A stretch of 64,000 nt of DNA from Methylobacterium sp. J-070 (lineage in GTDB: Bacteria > Pseudomonadota > Alphaproteobacteria > Rhizobiales > Beijerinckiaceae): NCBI RefSeq assembly GCF_022829385.1, contig NZ_JAKSXX010000130.1:28660-92659 (forward strand). The letters are read 5' to 3'. The stretch's first letter is position 1; every line of letters begins with the position of its first letter. Both the position numbers and the translations under genes were made by a program. Below are positions 62,633-64,000 of this stretch, one piece after another. The notes below the pieces were generated by a model, which worked only from the letters and a program-made list of their open reading frames with translations, was not told where the DNA came from and made no database searches.

Positions 62633-63481
62633 CTAGAAGCCGCCGAACTTGTAGTTGAAGCCGGCGCGGACGATGTTGCCCTCGCTCCGGAAGCGCGAGA
62701 TGTAGCCGTTGCCGAGGCCGACGCCGGGGATGGCGCCGACGAGGACGTTCCGGCTGCCGAGATCGTAGTGGACGTACTCGGCCTTCACCGTCAGGGCGTC
62801 GTACTTGATGCCCAGGTACCGGCCGACCGCGAAGGTGTTCAGGAAGCTGTCGGTCGGCAGGGCGAACTCGATGCCGCCGCCGTAGGCGAAGCCGGTGTCG
62901 AAGTCGTCGTAGCGGCCCGCGAAGGCGAGGTTTCCGGCCGGCGAGAGGAAGTTCGCCGTGTAGGACACGTTGCCGTAGGCGAGACCGCCGAGGCCGTACA
63001 CCATGACGCGGTCGAAGGCGTAGCCGACGCGGCCGACCAGGGTGCCGATCCAGTCGGTGCTCTGGCGGAAGCCGCTCAGCGCGTTGGTGCTGCCGAGGTA
63101 GTAGCGGTTCTTGGCGAGGTCGGTCCAGTCGATGCTGTTGGCGATACCGACGACGATGCCGGAGCCCGGGGTGAACTGATAGTTGTAGCCGGCGGTGCCG
63201 CCGATGTTGGCGAAGCCGTCGTCGGAGATCCGGGTCGACGCCGGGCGGGCGCCGGACGCGACGTTGGCGGCGTTGATCGGCGAGATGCCGACGGTGGTGA
63301 TCCGCTGCTTGTCGGTGAAGGTGTAGGACGTCTCGAGACCGCCGTAGAAGCCCGTCCAAGTGAAGACCGGCACCGGCGTGAAGATCGGCGGCGGGGCGGC
63401 GCGGCGCGGCAGGTCGGCGGCGGAGGCGGCCGTCGTGACCAGGGCGGTGGCCGCGCTGGCGAGGAGGAGCGTCTTCATCAT
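62633..63481 (-). CDS. Outer-membrane beta-barrel protein, Omp25/31-like
   Basis: This 282-residue protein has a signal peptide (MMKTLLLASAATALVTTAASA) and the opening ADLPRRAAPPPIFTPVPVF, then WTGFYGGLE, typical of rhizobial outer-membrane immunogenic proteins. Alternating aromatic/small beta strands follow (GLGGLAYGNVSYTANF, FRSEGNIVRAGFNYKFGGF), ending in the terminal Phe expected of a BAM substrate. An upstream ATG at 63505 is possible; the 63481 start begins the signal peptide. Confidence 0.92.
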   Translation of the reverse strand: MMKTLLLASAATALVTTAASAADLPRRAAPPPIFTPVPVFTWTGFYGGLETSYTFTDKQRITTVGISPINAANVASGARPASTRISDDGFANIGGTAGYNYQFTPGSGIVVGIANSIDWTDLAKNRYYLGSTNALSGFRQSTDWIGTLVGRVGYAFDRVMVYGLGGLAYGNVSYTANFLSPAGNLAFAGRYDDFDTGFAYGGGIEFALPTDSFLNTFAVGRYLGIKYDALTVKAEYVHYDLGSRNVLVGAIPGVGLGNGYISRFRSEGNIVRAGFNYKFGGF

Positions 63482-63787
63482 GGGGGCGGGTCCGGGGTTG
63501 GGCATTGTTGAGCACAGTTAAGCTCGACCGCCGTCCCCTCGCTATGCCCTCTGTGCCACACTGTGACTTGAAAGCGCCCGGATATTGGCGGGTACTGTCA
63601 TCTCGGCAGTTCAAGACCGGGCGGTGTGGCTTGACAGCGACGCCGCGCGGCGAGCCCCGCCACGCTCGGAGCTTGATCCCCGGCGGCCGAGCCTCTAAGC
63701 GGACCGCGTTTTTCGCCCCGTTCCGACTTCGGGGCGGCCGAGCAAATCCGGGGCACCGATCCGGTCCCCGCCGCAGGAACGGGAATC
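63482..63787. promoter_or_regulatory. Divergent region between porin and tuf
   Basis: This 306-base gap must hold the promoters of both highly expressed genes. A CTTGACA sequence at 63630-63636 could be a -35 for tuf, but no convincing -10 follows at the usual spacing. No gene is seen. Confidence 0.4.
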
Positions 63788-64000
63788 ATGGGCAAGGAAA
63801 AGTTCTCCCGCACCAAGCCGCACTGCAACATCGGCACGATCGGGCACGTCGACCACGGCAAGACGTCGCTGACGGCGGCGATCACGAAGGTGCTGGCGGA
63901 GACGGGGGGCGCGACGTTCACGGCCTACGACCAGATCGACAAGGCACCGGAGGAGAAGGCGCGCGGGATCACGATCTCGACGGCGCACGTGGAGTACGAG
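63788..64000 (+). CDS. tuf: Elongation factor Tu, 3'-truncated by the window edge
   Basis: The first 71 residues are clear EF-Tu: [20 protein letters not shown] with the P-loop, then [20 protein letters not shown] with the switch I and RGITI region. EF-Tu carries aminoacyl-tRNA to the ribosome. The rest lies beyond base 64000. The [13 protein letters not shown]-terminus is a typical alphaproteobacterial form. Confidence 0.97.
   Translation, partial: MGKEKFSRTKPHCNIGTIGHVDHGKTSLTAAITKVLAETGGATFTAYDQIDKAPEEKARGITISTAHVEYE

Noticed and set aside
63630..63660. CTTGACA as a sigma-70 promoter for tuf
   Set aside because: No AT-rich -10 follows at 16-18 bases; the spacing partner is GC-rich.

Overview
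The window looks like a chromosomal segment of a high-GC alphaproteobacterium in Rhizobiales (Hyphomicrobiales), most likely Methylobacterium or a close relative. The reasons are very GC-rich coding sequence, two MucR/Ros-type regulators, the order nnrU - TPR membrane protein - der, the alr/radA/cvpA/purF group, a complete C-P lyase cluster with its DUF1045 and hexapeptide partners, and an Omp25/31-like barrel. The genus is an inference; no rRNA or tRNA gene was recognised.

Layout. 0-16 kb is mostly housekeeping and envelope genes: YqgE/AlgH, a Prx5-type peroxiredoxin, DedA, an Mrr-like endonuclease, MucR, a fused acyl-CoA synthetase/GNAT acetyltransferase, an L,D-transpeptidase, an acyltransferase, a Tat-exported GH10 xylanase, an SDR, RadA and alanine racemase. 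15.9-19.1 kb is a hydroxyproline-type catabolic module: a PAS-AraC regulator divergent from a proline racemase/4-hydroxyproline epimerase and an FAD amino-acid oxidase, with a vestige of a DapA-family gene between them. It separates alr-radA from cvpA-purF. 19.3-27.7 kb holds cvpA, purF, an SDR flanked by related palindromic repeats, a short DHFR, an antitoxin with a frameshifted VapC toxin, a YbdK-type ligase, der, a TPR protein and NnrU.

27.7-33 kb carries small and hypothetical genes, an SRAP/HMCES-type protein and a zinc alcohol dehydrogenase. A 14-bp perfect parS-like palindrome lies at 33206-33219. 33.3-37.4 kb is a compact four-gene minus-strand operon (MGT-like glycosyltransferase, [3Fe-4S] ferredoxin, ferredoxin reductase, cytochrome P450) in which each start overlaps the previous stop; it looks like a self-contained tailoring pathway with unknown substrate. 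37.7-42.7 kb has LemA/TPM envelope proteins, a CaiB/BaiF CoA transferase and an HMG-CoA lyase-like enzyme.

42.7-45 kb is a decayed, relatively AT-rich stretch: a second MucR that has lost zinc ligands, a fragment resembling the tail of an XRE regulator, and a PitA-type phosphate transporter remnant. From 45 to 62.4 kb phosphorus genes dominate: a PAP2 phosphatase fused to an autotransporter barrel, then phnCDEE with a truncated phnD copy, divergent phnF with a candidate operator, and phnGHIJKLMN. The most unusual point is phnJ. A 173-bp palindromic element lies inside its reading frame and adds 110 residues before the conserved enzyme, whose radical glycine and four Fe-S cysteines are all intact. 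The window ends with an Omp25/31-like porin that has a clear terminator, and the 5' end of tuf (EF-Tu).
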